Shown here piece after piece: positions 50,949 to 64,000 of a stretch of DNA of 64,000 nucleotides. The stretch covers positions 206,846 to 270,845 of the forward strand of contig JAQGBZ010000047.1 in the NCBI GenBank assembly GCA_034687125.1, written 5' to 3'. Within the stretch, counting starts at the first letter, position 1. Every line of letters begins with the position of its first letter. The notes under the pieces were generated by a model, which saw only the letters and a program-made list of their open reading frames with translations, searched no databases and had not been told where the DNA came from. A program made the position numbers and the translations under genes. The DNA is from Neelides folsomi. Its lineage: Eukaryota > Arthropoda > Collembola > Neelipleona > Neelidae.

Positions 50949-53877
50949 TGCTAAAACAACTACAAAGAAATGAGAACTAAAAGGACTATTACCAATATAA
51001 TGTCTCTTTCTGTTAAATCCAACACTAGGGCTCTATTGAGTTAAAGAGTGAGGAAAGATTTTTTAGAAGAACCGTAAAACACCTTTTTCATCTCGAGAGT
51101 ATCTCCAAAGGAAGTTGAATATGAATTAGTTCTGTCTTCATTTCTGAACATGTCACCTGGTTTGAACTAAAATATGAGAACATCTCTCATAGAAAGAACT
51201 AACAACAATTATTATATATACATATCTACTACCATGTATGTAATATATCTCAAATTTTATATTACTTTCCACTTCACATGAATGTATTATTTTGATTCAT
51301 GGCACCATTCTATTGAAAGTACTACGTGCGAGTGAGGTAGGAAGAACCAGAAGAAAATTTCCTAAATGACACATCTTAACTTAATTCATCTACGTAGTTA
51401 AATTTTACTACATTGGATGCTACATATTGTAATAATTGTTAACTTCGATGTACGACTTCAAGATTGATTTCTAAAATATAAATTGACTATTTAGTACAAG
51501 TTCCCACACGAATCATGTTCAAGTTCCCAACACGAACACATGTTATTTTGTACAATCAACTACCTATTTAAATAACTAAATATACATATATGGCTAACAT
51601 ACAATAATAAATAAATTTATAACAATAATAATTATATATATTACACAATAGTTAATATTATATTTTAAATGCTTACAGTCTACACATGTTTTACTCTAAT
51701 TGTATCTTACCCACTAACATTATATGGCAATCATTAAAAGAGACTACAATTTAAACACAAAATGGCATTTATAAGTTATTGTTAAGTTTAGAGTTGAGCC
51801 AAATATGATGTTTCATTTTCTTTCTTCCTATTAACATTTAACTCTCTGGCATTTTCCAACTTTTGTTTCTATTAGGAAGTTCATTAAAGATATACTCATT
51901 TTTTGTTCGTTTATAACATAACAATCATTATTATAGGTATTAACTCTGTCCGTGCTTATAACTATTGTTCATAATTGTAATGCTAAATAATTCCAACTAG
52001 AAAGAGGACGAAGTGTATTCATTCACATTCCATTAATTATTCAGAAGATTACTAAGAGCATTCTTAAACCTTTAAAAATGTGTTTCCCTTGTAAACTCTC
52101 CTAGAGCCGCCTTAAACTTTAAATTATAGTTCCCCGTTAAAGTATGTATATTATGTAGTTATATAGGAATTAAAACTATATTTTTTCTTTTAATAAACAT
52201 ATATAACTGTGTTTAAAGCAATGGAAACCCTCGTCAAGGTTCTTCTTTAATAATAAGGCAAAGAACGGACCTTTTTATAATTTTGCAAAATTGTCTTAAA
52301 TCTCCGTAAATATAAACGTAACTACTCTTTCCAAATTCTCGACCGTCGAAGCGGAGGAGTTAAGGAGAATGGGCTAGAATAGGACTAAAGCACCGTGCTT
52401 TCAGACTTACACTGATTTCTTACTCGTTAATGTATATTTATATTATCTTAGTCAATATAGTTCCTATCATTAGCTAAAAGTACGTAGGCAGTATTTATTA
52501 TAAATATTATACCATAAAATAAAAATAGGATTGTGATCATTCAAAGCCAAATGGTGAAAAGAGGAGTTTTTTAGCAAAAAAAACTAAACGAAAAATAAGT
52601 TTTTTCTCAAAGACTAGTAGAATTCCGAGTTAATTGAACTTCCATCAAACTAATTAATTGTGTAATTATCTATTATTTGAAACAGCTCGACTTGAAAGTG
52701 AAGAAAGGACATTTGACAACTAGAAAAATATGAAATGAGTAGGAAGATTATTCAACTGAATATTTCAGGTGTCTAAAATATAAATGAGCTCAACGGTACA
52801 TCTTTGTAAATTGTGCAATATCCATAAAAACTAATTTCTTAACCTATTAAATATAATATATATTAAATATATTTATGTATTATATGTCTCTAAATATATG
52901 AATTTGAACACTAAACAACAACAAATTGTTAAATAGTCTAAACAATGGCTTGAATATTGGAGGAAGAGGACTCAGAATCACCTCATGATTTACAAATGTA
53001 AGAATCCCCTTGGCCTACACAGGAGGTGACAAAAACAAATAGTTTCATGATTTCCTCTCTCGACTCTTCCCCGATGTGAGATTATCTCTATCATAAGGAC
53101 TTTTTTTTCTTTCTGAGCATTTAATAAGTAAACGTAAGTCATAAGGTTTCAATTATATCAGTTCCTTTCTATCATAGTTTTATAAACATACGTGGCTTAG
53201 ATTTACATCGATTCGAAAGGTCCTCAAAAATACCTGTACCCTTCACGCTTAAGGCGAAATGCAAATGTCGTTCAAATTTGAATCACTTGACCTCCTCAAA
53301 AATACCTTCCTAAAATACCTTTATTTTACCCTACGAGTTCATCAATTGATATATTATTATTATTAAACTACACCATTTCTATCACAATTGCAAATTGTCT
53401 ACCAATAAATTCGAATCACATCAAGTTTCTGTTCAAGTAAACCCCTGACACCTTCCCGTTCATTTTTTTCTCCTATGATTGGATTTGTCTCCAACTCGTG
53501 TGATGAGAGTCGATGAGTTGGAAACCCCAAAGGGCAACTCTGACTCTTTATATCCATTTATCAATATATAAGTAAATACACATATTACTTTACCTAGTAC
53601 AACATCGTATGAAACGTCTTGATCAGTCAAAGTTGAAGTGATGTCACTGAAGAATAACGCTCAACTTTCCTTCCTTTCTCGCCCATCATACAATTAACAT
53701 TCTTCGTTATATAAATATGCATATATATATATAAGTATGTATTTCCGCGAACTAGGAGTAATGGCCTAACTCCCATTACTTGAGATAACGGATCCTCCGA
53801 GTTCCTATCTAATCTTATCTTCCGAATAAATTTAATCGTCGCAGTAGAAATTTCTAAAAACGTCACTTAATCGCCTT

Positions 53878-56800
53878 TTACTTGACCTGCTGCTGTGGCG
53901 GATGTTGTTGTGGTTGCGGCTGCTGCGGTGGCGACAATTCCCTGGCTCTTTGCTCCAACTCGGCTTTGAAGTTCTCAATGTCCTGTTGGCTACGGAGGAA
54001 ATTGAACGTCAGACAAATGAGAAGGAAATTGATATACAGACTGAGCATACCTTATTTGCATGAAGAGTATTCCATTGATGAGGTTGAGCATATCGAGCAC
54101 TGAGCCCATTGAAGGCGGTTGGATTTGAATCGGCGGAAGTCCTTTCCCGTGGGCCATATCATTGATCTGTTCATGACATTTATGAAGTTGATTCTCATTC
54201 CCCTCCTCATTTTACCTTTCGCTGGAGGACGACAGCTTGTGCAGTGAGATGAGCAAGGCATTCCGATGCCTCCTGTGTCTTCTCGTGCTTATCTCCCAGC
54301 TGTTCTTTGTAAATGGAATAAGTCTCTCTCTCATTCATCAAAGCGGATCGGAAGTCCCCTAATCATAAAAAAATATCCAATTAATTCACCAGCTCCAATT
54401 TCCCTACTCATTCCAGTCAGACAATAATTATTTTAGATTTAACAATTAATAATAAATTAATGTAAAATTTAAATTTTATTTAATTTAATGTCCGCACCTA
54501 TGCAGCTCTGAGTTCTTGCGACCAAATGATGTCCAACGGCTGTTTTCAGCGACCTCGGTCCAAAATACTTTTTGCTCAAATCAAGAGCCTTCTCGAGGAA
54601 CTTGAGGGAAAGCTCATATTCTCCCACTGCATGCAAAATCAGCCCAATGTTGCTGTCGAGAAGAGCCACGTGAGGATGATTTTCTCCACAGACGAGAAGA
54701 CTCAAATAGCGCGCTCTGGGAAAATAACAATCAATAACGTTTAGCTTAACGCATATAATTTTGTATTGTGTTCCATACATGTTATACAGTACATCAATAT
54801 TATATTAATAGAATATGAAATACCGATAGAGGAGTTTGAGGGCCGTAGTGACTTGGTTATTTGAGAAGCAGTAGAGAGAAAGATGAGTGTATTCGAGGAT
54901 TGTTGTTGGATGGTCCACGCCCAAAAGACGTTCAGCCATGAACAGAGCTTTTTGTTGGTATGCCATGGCGTCTGCATGTTCACCCATCACGTAATTGAGA
55001 CGTGCGAGGGAGCGGAGACACAAGGCGATGTCGGGATGCATTGCCCCATACACGTTGTTGAGTAAGTTGAGAGACTCACTGAGAAGTTCATACCCTTCTC
55101 GAAAGAATCCTGACGACATTTTAGTTTGAGCGGTTCCCAAAAACGTGTACGCATCTGAGGCCTACAAAATTGATATCATTTAAATAAATAAAAAAATCGT
55201 ATACTCAACCAAACTACAGATTTGTATTTTAATCCAATCTTGAATTAAATGAGAAGACATTTTAGAATCCGGTAAGATACAAAAAATGAACTTACTTTTG
55301 GATCGATATGCTTCACAACAGGGAAGACGTTGAGGATATCTTCCTGGACAAACGTGTTTCCATTTCCTTTACCGAGTCCTCCATTCCGAGTGAATTGGTA
55401 TTCCCTCAGAATGACCTGAATCCCGGTTTTGAGGCAGAAAGACCGAAGGAGAGACAATTTGTGAATTCCGTAAGGAGTGATGCAAGACTCAAGAGACTCG
55501 TCAACCCCCGATGGGAGGGAGAAGCCAAAATACGACTTCATATCTCCCTTGATTTGTTCCCAAAGGGAGGCTTGTGTGATGGCAGTCCATTCAATTCCAA
55601 TTCCTCCAGAGCCATTGGGGCTTTGTTTCCATCGCTGTTTGTTGTTCTTATTTCGATGTGTCCCACGGTTCTGCTTCGCTGGGGTCAACTACAAAAGGGT
55701 CATTTAAAATAGAGGTCAAAGACCAAGCGCGGCTCACTTCATCAATCACGACGGGAGGAGCGACCACTTGTCCAGACATCAAGAGACAATTGAGGAAATG
55801 ACTGATTGCAATGCTCAGGTTCATGACATCAACACTCTAAAAAGAGATAAAAAAATTGAGCGGAATGAGCGGGAATTTCTGGCGGTTTCTCACTTGAATG
55901 TAAGGGCCAAACACGTGCTTGGCACTCCGAGCAATGAGCTCCATGAGGGCGATTGTGGTCATGAAGTGAGGTCCAAGATTGACTGTAGGAACTGGATGAC
56001 CATTGTGACCATTGGTGGTGATGACACACACTCTGGGTTCCGTTTCCTTTATTGCTTTTTCTCGCTCCAAAAGAAGATGAACCACACGGCCCAAATAGCG
56101 AATGTTAATACCTCGGGCGTGCATGGCTGCTGACAAAGTTTCACCCTCCATGATGAGGGCATTTGGTCCGAAAAACGAAGAGCCACTGTCCAGGGCGCAT
56201 GCACTATTAATAATAAACCAACCTCAACCCAATAAGCGTGCCCATGCAGACAATAATATTTAAATGATTGGGAGGTCAATGAAGACCTCGTGATTTCATT
56301 TATAAATTACTCACCTGTTCGCCGTAATGTCCCGGATGAAGGTCGGAATTTGGTAAAGAAGGAGAAAGTCGCATGCTTCGCGATTTAACCGAATTTGGAG
56401 TTTAAGTGAGGGAGATTTCTTTGGTCGTTTCCCTTCTTCGCCAATTTCTTCCCCTTCTTCTCCCAATTCATCCGTTAGCTCGGAGTGGCGGACGCTGGGC
56501 GAGAAAATATCTGGATTGAATCGGATATCAAACTCCGATTCGGATAGAGAACACACAGAAGCGGCTGCCTTTCGTATGGCCATTCCAGTAGTTGATTCTA
56601 AAATGATAAAAAAAATTTATTATAATAATTTAATTAAATACATTTCATTGAACCAATTTAAATTAAGTCGATACAAATCAATTTATCGAATCATCATTAT
56701 TTTAGTTAATTATTAAACCAAACTAAATCATTTAACTTTAAGAAGCAAATTATTTTCATGTAAAAAGGACATTAAATAATTAAATTCAAGGCGATAAAGT

Positions 56801-59800
56801 GTTGTTAAAAATATCTGTAATCTGTCATTCAAATTATTTCCTTTAATGTTCAATTCATTCGTTTTATTTAAAAGATAATAAAACTTTTAATCTTTAGTAG
56901 CTAGCTATATAAAAATATTTCAACATGGAATTATTCCCCCTGCATTCCTATTAGAATTGTAAATGAAGTATGAAAAGAAGTCTAGACAAGTTTATCAAAC
57001 ATCTATTCAGTCTATGAATAATGTCTAATCACAATTTCTAATAATGTAGATATAATTTATCAAAACGAGTTTGGCAGATTAAAACATTAAAAGGCAACAT
57101 GGTCTAATCTGTAAATTATTTATTAGCCATAAGGTACATGTGGGATTATTTTTAAACAAAATCTACCTTTCCAATTCCCTATCATTTTTCTTATTATTTA
57201 TCATTTAGGTACGATATGGACTTATTATTTTTTATTAAATTACCTTCACTCTTTTCTCCAATGATCGTTTCACCCTCAAGAATTTTTTTAGCCTTTGACT
57301 CAATTTTTTCGTCAAGGTCTTCATCATTCTTTGTTTCGTCTTCTATCTCAATGGTTTGCGAGTCTTGTCCTTGCTGAGCTTGAGACCCAAGTTGTCGTCT
57401 GAGACCAATTTGTTGAAGATGATACGCTGCTAACTTGATAAACGTCATGTATCTTGTTTCCACAAATGCATCCACGAGCTCTTGACGAAGGCAGCAAAGT
57501 TTATGGGGATGTTCCAAAGGAAATCCAAGCTCCTTCACGTCTTCATTCATTTCGAAAGATTCCCCTATGGAAATGAATCCAATTTAAATAATGTAGGATT
57601 TTTACTATTAAAGGTCAATGGTAAGAAGTCTAAATATTTAATAAAATATTTATATTTTAAATATTTGATTCTGAGGAGTATAAACCTTTGAGAAAGTTCA
57701 TGTCCGGTGGGAAAGTTCTGAGAAGATCTAAAATGTAATGGCGACCGTCGTTCCCAATGATTCCCTTGCACTCGACCGATGAGCAGAGTTCCACGATGGC
57801 GTCTTTTTCGTTTAACACAAAGTGAGGGAGGATTTTGATTCGTGGTGCGGCTTTCTTGAGGAGTTCCAGGTACTTCTCGTTAGTTACAACAGTCTTTCCA
57901 AAGTCGATGGATCCATACACCACCGACTGGTCCTGCTCCCTCTCAAGTATTCCAGGGATGATGGATTGGGCCGTGACGCGGTAGCCTCTGTAGTCAATCA
58001 CGACAGTTCCAAGGGTGTAAAGACCTTCGAGGTCAATTGCATTGTACGCTGCAACTCCTTGGAGGTCGTTTCGCGGAGCCACGTGGGCCGCTGCATCACC
58101 TCCAAGTTCTTTGTAGTGATCCCGGACGTCGAAGCCAAGTGAGAAAAATATATTTGACCAAATGAACATTTGCATCTTGTGGCTTTCTCCTGGATTGATG
58201 GCCATGATGTTGCCATCAATCACAGCAACAGCTCCTCTGGATGCAGCTGACACAAAATCTGAATGCACCTACACCAATAAATCACCCAATTAGTCTATTT
58301 AGACAATTACTTAATTAAATTAGTTAAAAAAGGAACTAGAAAAATTAATTAGTACGATCAATATTTTAAATACTTTAAAGATGGCTCGTTCCCTGAGGAG
58401 TCGCTCTGGCAGTGTGGATCTCGGCAGTTCTCGTGTTGACTGAAGTTCCTCGTTCCAATCCCTTGTCTGGCCCGGAATGTGCTCCTCATAACCGAGCTTG
58501 GAGGAAAATGCCTCTTCGGCTCTGATTGCATCCAAGTTGTGTTGCATTGAAGGCGAGACCCAAGAGTAGACCTGGTATGGAGTGGCCACTCTTTCAAAGG
58601 GATGTCGACTCATCCTTCGTTTCTGAAGCTGGACAAAGTTTTTTCTGAAGGCAGGAGAGATTTGGCCGAGGAGCTCAATGAGGGAGTGACTCAGGAAATT
58701 ATTGGGGGTTGCTGGAGCAGGATCGAAATTGTCCATCGAAGAGCGGTTCAAGTAATAACCTCGGGGCGAAGCAGTGATGTGGCACGTCTTGTCCTCCAAT
58801 GTCACGACCAAGAGGTACATTAAATCTCCGTGAAGCTTCCGTTGTCCTGGTGGAGGATTCCACCCGGAAGCAGCCATGACCTTGAGGCACGAAATAGGTT
58901 TCTGGTCCTTGTTCACGGGATGGATAGGGTTGAGAAGAAGAGAACTGTGGGCCCCTGGCATGATGTAATCCGGTGGGGTGCAGTCCACGACCCGCTTCTT
59001 TCCGTTCAGGTCCCCACCACTCACGGCATTGAGGAAGGAAAGGGAAGAACAATCCGTGCCGGCGTAGGCGTCTGCCCAGTCGGACGGCTTCAGAAGGTCT
59101 CGAACGTGCTTGACGTGAATACGTGCCTCTCGACAAGTGTACTGCTCCTCAACAACCTAGGAATAATTAATAAAATTAATTAATTTACTATTATCACAAT
59201 AATCAGCAAACATTGTGGTTATTGGAAAAATTAATAGTATAAAATTAATCGTATTAATTTAATATAAACCTCAATTCTTTACAATTATGAATATAAAATA
59301 TTTATTAGATTTATTACCCTAATGACAGATCCATCTTTTAAGCCTGGGACACTTTTGAGTTCAGCGAAGTTGTCCAATGTGACGCCGTCTAATTGAAGTG
59401 AGAAACATGTTCGGTGGCAAGTATCTTCACGCTCCATGAGAAGTTGATGAAGTTCTTGAACGATTTCACTACTCGCAACCTATAATTCAAATTTATTTTA
59501 ATTATCTAAATTTTAATTGAAATTTGAAGAATATCAAAAGAAATGATATTCAATTTACAAATAAAAAACGTAAAGGTGAAAAGTAACATTAATTGGTATT
59601 ATTTGTTTCAAAAAATAATTTACCTGAATTTCAAATGCCTCTGCCCCAGGAGCAATGATTTTAATTGTGAGTCCTGCATCGTGGACGTAGAAGACGTCTT
59701 CGGGCAATTCGGCCTTCCCTTCCACTTCAATTTCTTTAGAGTCCCCATTGACTTCGTTTTTGGCACTCTTTTTTAAATTGATGTTCCGTTCCTCAGAATT

Positions 59801-60119
59801 TCTAGGGCTGGTGTCGGTGTCCGAAGGTGACTTTGATTTACTTTTGAGATGAGGAGTTGAATGGGAACCTCCATTGTGTGACCCGCCGTTGACATGGGGC
59901 TCACCAATGTCAAGTTCTTCACCTGAGCTGCTCCCTTCAATACCATTCCCTTCTTTCCCGCTCGACAGTTGGGCTTTCCGAGGAGTTTCCGTTGGGCTCT
60001 TTGGGCTCTCCGTCCCATCAGTCACTTTCATAATGTTAGTCGTCCGTCAATTCCCTTCTTCTTGGGCCAATGAAGAACCAAAATGTCAGCAGGGGTAAAA
60101 GGTACGTTATGATGTGATT
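53878..60119 (-). CDS. clu: Clustered mitochondria protein (Clu/CLUH)
   Basis: Clu is a cytoplasmic, RNA-binding protein required for mitochondrial distribution and for handling mRNAs of nuclear-encoded mitochondrial proteins. Coding exons: 60031-59624, 59479-59318, 59156-58374, 58268-57686, 57564-57244, 56597-56315, 56203-55894, 55836-55738, 55688-55296, 55161-54824, 54715-54498, 54358-54216, 54166-54051, 53989-53878; 4269 nt, 1422 residues, near the family norm. Order: a Ser/Gly/Glu-rich N-terminus, a CLU_N ubiquitin-like region (~105-190), the CLU domain (~340-600), an acidic/charged linker, a basic NKNNKQRW patch (~1000), and TPR repeats (~1115-1330) resembling kinesin light chain, then a Gln/Pro tail ending in PQQQVK. 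An in-frame TGA lies just before the ATG at 60031. A 49-nt intron (55689-55737) removes an otherwise in-frame stop. Confidence 0.97.
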
Positions 60120-60746
60120 CTGGAAATGAGAAAAGCCCATATTAGGAAAACAATTCCAACCAAATTAGTAAAATTCTTTCAATTCCAACTTGGAATTCTT
60201 TGCTAATTGGAAATGGGAATAAAAATGAGTTTTTAAAGGGGAAAGCGAGCCGGCACGAACCTCCAATAACATTTGTCTCAACCTTCCCTAACTCTAATTG
60301 TTGCGGTTGATTAATTGAAGATATAGGTCGAGCGAAGAGGGAAAGATTCCCCACGACCTCGAGCACACACTGTTGGATGGCCATCCTCATTTTCCTCACA
60401 TCGCTCTCACATTTCGGCAGTTATATAACCCATGCCTCTCTAATGCTCCATTATGGTACCATAATAAACTATCCACTTTAATAAACTATGTTTTCCTATT
60501 TAAACCATGCATGCTTAAAAAATTTTATTAATTGCCAATGAAAATGAGTATTTGGCCCTTTGGGGGCTGGTTAGGTCTTTATTGACCAAACCGCCCAGTC
60601 TCAATGAACGTGCCAAAGAGTTAATGATGGCCATTCTTTTCAGTGACCTCGAGGTAGTTTAAGGGAGATGGCCGGAGGAGGGAGACTTCCGCCGGGCTCG
60701 TGGCCAAAGATCAAATCCACCCCAATGGGGACTCCAGGGGACTTAC

Positions 60747-60900
60747 GCAAGACCTTGCCGGCGAGGATGTGAATGTGTGATGGGCGGCAGGTCGGCCGAC
60801 GAGGAACTCAGGAGAGGTCCGACGAAGACGAGGAGGAACACAAGCTCTCTCGCCCAAGGAGGATCGACGAGTCACGAGGCTCACTCTAGCAGACCGATGG
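60747..60900 (-). other. Putative untranslated first exon of Clu
   Basis: A minus-strand consensus donor (CTTGC then GTAAGT) lies at 60746-60747, 626 nt upstream of the acceptor at 60120-60121 that opens the Clu starting exon. The block is GC-rich and its frames are not protein-like. A TATATA stretch near 60935-60942 would be close to the expected start of transcription, but the exact 5' end is unknown. Confidence 0.4.
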
Positions 60901-62701
60901 TGGTAAAGGGATATACAATTCCATATCCTCGCTGTATATATTCTTAACGTCCCCAAAGACAGACTTTGCACCAGAAACCCTCCACGACTCTGTGCACATG
61001 AGATCAGGCCCCTCCACCCACCCGAACCTCGCACATGGGAAGAAGAGTCCAAGGAGAGACCCATTTCATCATTCCACATCAAGTTGGCGGGGATCCACGT
61101 CCTCAACCACGATGCCGATGCCCGGGACGAACCACATCCGCTCAAAACATAAGAAGGAACATTGCGGTCAACGGATGGAAACAAGTGAGTCATGGGGGCC
61201 TTGACCCAAGGCCCTGGAGGACCCTGAAAACGCCTCGAGAATAGAAGATGGGAACGGAGACTCCCGGAGACTTCAAGTCATCATGGAGATAAATAACTCG
61301 TTCTCAGAGGCCCCTTCGTACCTTCTGGATTCCAAGGAAATTTTTGACAAAAAAAGACCCTGCATGGGCCCTATAGCTATATGGCCTTCCAAGGAAAACG
61401 AGTCTTCGACCTTTCTCCGAAAGACGACATCATCTCTCCGACTCTCTCGCATTCCAAGAATGACTCCATGATGGCTTATGTTGATGTTGCTTTACTCCGA
61501 ACAGAGTAATATAACAAAGGTAAAACAGAGATAATAAGCATTATTAGTTGATTAGTAAACCAATATAGTTATAGTTATAAACTTTTCTTATTCATATCTC
61601 TTTAATTATAAATTCAATTCAAGGGCACAAATGAAGTGCGCATTATTTGTAAAACATTTAATTATATCAAATAGGACCAAAATATATCGTCAGCGTTTGA
61701 AGCAAAGATCTAAAATTCCTTATATAGGAACTTCAACTATTTAGTTTAATACATGCTTACCCAATATCTACACCCTTACAATAAGATATATAGTATATTA
61801 TATCAAATATCTTCACTAAACACATAAATTAATGATTATTACTTTATTACCTAGAACAATGCTTTAAATGAGAAAAATCTCAGGACCTCCGGAAATTGCC
61901 TGTACGAGAAATCAATATATTTTTAATTTTCTCAATAGGGAATAAAAATTGAATTATAACGTTTGTTCATATAAAATGAGCAATTGGCGCTTTTTAACGA
62001 AAAAATCCTAAATAGGATCCTATTGTTTTCAAAAAAATTATGCAAGCGATCGTTGCTTAATATTAGTTTGCTTGATTGATTCCTATCAATAAGAATCTCA
62101 TCTAATATCAGTTAGGCATAGTCATAATCGCTTTAAATTAATAGTTTTAAAATGGACCCAATGCTTCATTGTTTGGGCAGTTTGCCCTTTGACCTACTTG
62201 ATATAAGCACTTTTATATTAATATAATGTAAAATTGTCAGGGCTTGAAATAGTTCAAACTTGCTCTCACTTTCCATTATGTTTAATTTAATTCTTTTTTA
62301 CCTTTGACTTTTATAGAGAAGTTCTCTCCATATCTCGTATCTTGCATTGTGGATGCTATGCCCTATCTATTCGATATGTGAATTTCATACATGAATTCAA
62401 AGGGGAGCTGTTCGCGGGGTTTATATAATTGCAAACTGGCTCTTTGGTTAACAGCACGTAAGTAAAGGGTTCTTTTTGACATTTAGCCCAACACTTAATG
62501 AAATTTTTAACCAGAATTATTTATTTTAATCAGTCCACCTGTGTAAAGCCGTAATTTACAAATGATTTGTTCACTTATCAACTATTTTCCTTCATCATTT
62601 CACTTTCATTTAATTTTCGCTCTTCATTTATCCATTCAGAAGCTATTTAATCAACCAACATAATTTGCTATCGCAATTAAAGGGGAAACCGGTTTTCGAG
62701 A
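60901..62701. promoter_or_regulatory. Divergent 5' region between Clu and USP22
   Basis: The two genes point away from each other across roughly 1.8 kb. A GC-richer island extends to about 61.47 kb beside Clu, and AT-rich DNA follows up to the USP22 start. Promoters of both genes should lie here. No single motif can be assigned with confidence. Confidence 0.4.
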
Positions 62702-63922
62702 ATGTCATCAGATATTGGAAAAGGAATATCGAGATTGGATTTTACTAAATTAATTCTCAAACCCACCCGAGAGAATAAACTTAACTTCGTGGATAATCGT
62801 AAGTTGGTCACTTTTTTGTCTCTTAATATACCTATGTCGTTATATCTAATAATGTTTATATGGTATTATTAATCAATAATGCATACATTAACTAAATACT
62901 TAATAATTAATATTTTTGGAGCTGAAAACTAAAATGCACTTTTTTCTATTTAATTTTGTATTGTCAAAGATTATCATTTTTAATTATGTTTTAATTGACT
63001 GGTTTACTAATTAATGCATACTCCATTTTCATTATAGGCATTAATGGCGGATTTTCTTTGACAGTTATTTCTGCTTTTGATGATATTCACGAAAGAAAAC
63101 TTCACCCGACATACTCGTGTGAACATTTAGCACAATCGAAAGAAATAAGACAAAGTATTAAATCTTACAAACGCTTAAATTATATTTTCGTCTCTAGTTC
63201 CAAACAAAGAGCAAGGAATTTAAAGGTAATGACAAATTAAAAATATTTTTAATCCATCAATTCTCATTTTAATTCATTTTCCCAGGCCAAACATGGAAGA
63301 TGTATGGAATGCGAGAGTAAGGACCAATATGTTATATCCTGTTTAGAATGCATTTACTTTGGATGTATTAAAAGTGGCCACTTTTTAAATCATGTTGAAG
63401 AAAGACGACACACGTTAGGTAATTGATTAATTAATACATTTTCCTCGTATTTCCTAATTTTTGTTATTACCAATATAATAAATATGGTTAATATTTATCA
63501 ACATGGTTTGTATCTTAGGTGTTGAATTGTCCAGCGGAGCATTGTATTGTTTCAAATGTCAGGAAATTTTATTTGATCGTGAAATCGAAGCTATTGCGGC
63601 ATTATATAGGAAAAAGGTTGAAGATGAATGTAGAGACTCTGTCAGCTCCGCCAAGCTACCAGTAACTTATGAATTAAACCAATACAAGTTTTCTTCAGAG
63701 TCTCTTATCACCTACCACGTTTTGCCGACATCGACCATCGGACTTCGAGGGCTGGTCAATTTAGGACACACATGTTTCATGAATTGTATCATTCAAGCCC
63801 TCATACATACTCCGCTTTTAAGAGACTTTTTCCTCACCGAACGCGTGGTTTGTATTGAAAAACACGATGTAAAGAAACAGAAACCTTGTATCATAACCCA
63901 ACTCTACGATCTTTACCAAGAG
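62702..63922 (+). CDS. not: Ubiquitin-specific protease USP22 / nonstop (Ubp8), 5' part, cut by the window edge
   Basis: This is the deubiquitinase subunit of the SAGA co-activator, which removes ubiquitin from histone H2B in the nucleus. Exons: 62702-62798, 63038-63225, 63286-63418, 63519 to about 63922. Reading continues in phase across all three introns. The first part is a ZnF-UBP domain: CEHLAQ, then RCMEC, SCLECIYFGC, and HFLNHVEERRHTLG, followed by ALYCFKCQEILFD. The peptidase domain begins at GLRGLVNLGHTCFMNCIIQAL, with the catalytic Cys in the TCFMN box, then HTPLLRDFFL. The His/Asp part of the active site lies beyond the window. The final donor (GAG then GTTAAT) is weak, so the last exon's end is approximate. 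The box reads LGHTCFMN where Asn is usual before the Thr. Confidence 0.95.
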
Positions 63923-64000
63923 GTTAATTATAATTAGTAATTCTGAATATATTTAAATAATATTTCACATATATGTACTATATTTACTCCAATTTTAATT

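Larger units (their letters stand above)
46500..53877. other. Long AT-rich intergenic stretch
   Basis: Over 7 kb with no assembled gene. Only the orphan ORF at 49266-49541 and a small tandem duplication near 50.9 kb stand out. The rest is TA-rich with short homopolymer runs. It lies upstream of rabphilin and downstream of Clu, so it may hold rabphilin's distal regulatory DNA. Confidence 0.5.

Noticed and set aside
54052-54261. Frames overlapping the last Clu exons
   Set aside because: They are out-of-phase readings across the 54167-54215 intron; the spliced Clu frame explains the DNA.
60711-61471. Open frames of 60-160 codons beside Clu
   Set aside because: Arg/Ser-rich and overlapping on both strands. 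They match a GC-rich promoter or leader region, not a conserved protein.
1-64000. CRISPR arrays, bacterial operons, rRNA or intact tRNA genes
   Set aside because: No direct-repeat array with regular spacers, no ribosome-binding-site-linked gene clusters and no complete cloverleaf seen. Gene structure is clearly eukaryotic.

Overview
The window is eukaryotic nuclear DNA: split genes with GT-AG introns, many of them very short (43, 49 and 58 nt seen), in an AT-rich background with moderately GC-richer islands around gene 5' ends. The gene set is metazoan. A CYP307 (spook) Halloween P450 points to an arthropod; a crustacean such as a copepod is plausible, but the sequence alone does not settle the species. 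I assembled nine protein-coding genes by hand from splice sites and conserved protein features. In the eight that can be read from start to stop the summed exon length is a multiple of three, which supports the models. The ninth runs off the right edge.

Layout, left to right. (1) 1288-6472, minus: a large proline/serine-rich 7-TM membrane protein with a signal peptide, loosely like PRRT3/PRRT4. (2) 6.5-15.1 kb: no coding gene, but a GC-richer stretch with possible untranslated 5' exons. (3) 15140-16926, minus: F-actin capping protein alpha. (4) 18094-20493, minus: CYP307/spook, an ecdysteroid-synthesis P450. (5) 25175-26311, minus: phosphatidylinositol synthase (CDIPT). (6) 28020-30013, minus, with a likely first coding exon at 31693-31800: VMP1, an autophagy/ER scramblase protein, apparently with an N-terminal SAP-like motif. 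(7) 33308-35425, plus: NSRP1, a nuclear speckle splicing regulator. (8) 38000-44021, minus: rabphilin (zinc finger, C2A, C2B). (9) 44-53.9 kb: long AT-rich intergenic stretch with one orphan ORF. (10) 53878-60119, minus: Clu/CLUH, a 14-coding-exon mitochondrial-biogenesis protein. (11) 62702 to the edge, plus: the 5' part of USP22/nonstop, the SAGA deubiquitinase.

These are ordinary unlinked housekeeping and neuronal genes, not an operon or gene cluster. Two pairs are divergent (VMP1/NSRP1 and Clu/USP22). CDIPT and VMP1 both act on ER membrane lipids, but I see nothing showing co-regulation. Seven of the nine genes lie on the minus strand.

Mobile DNA is sparse: one nearly perfect 75-bp palindromic mariner-type MITE flanked by TA (36833-36907) and a degraded tRNA-like (SINE-type) fragment 290 bp away. 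No CRISPR array, rRNA or intact tRNA was recognised. I found no clear undescribed multi-gene system. The most interesting points are the SAP-like exon on VMP1, the rabphilin C2B domain that has lost calcium ligands, the 7-TM signal-peptide protein, and an orphan ORF at 49.3 kb.
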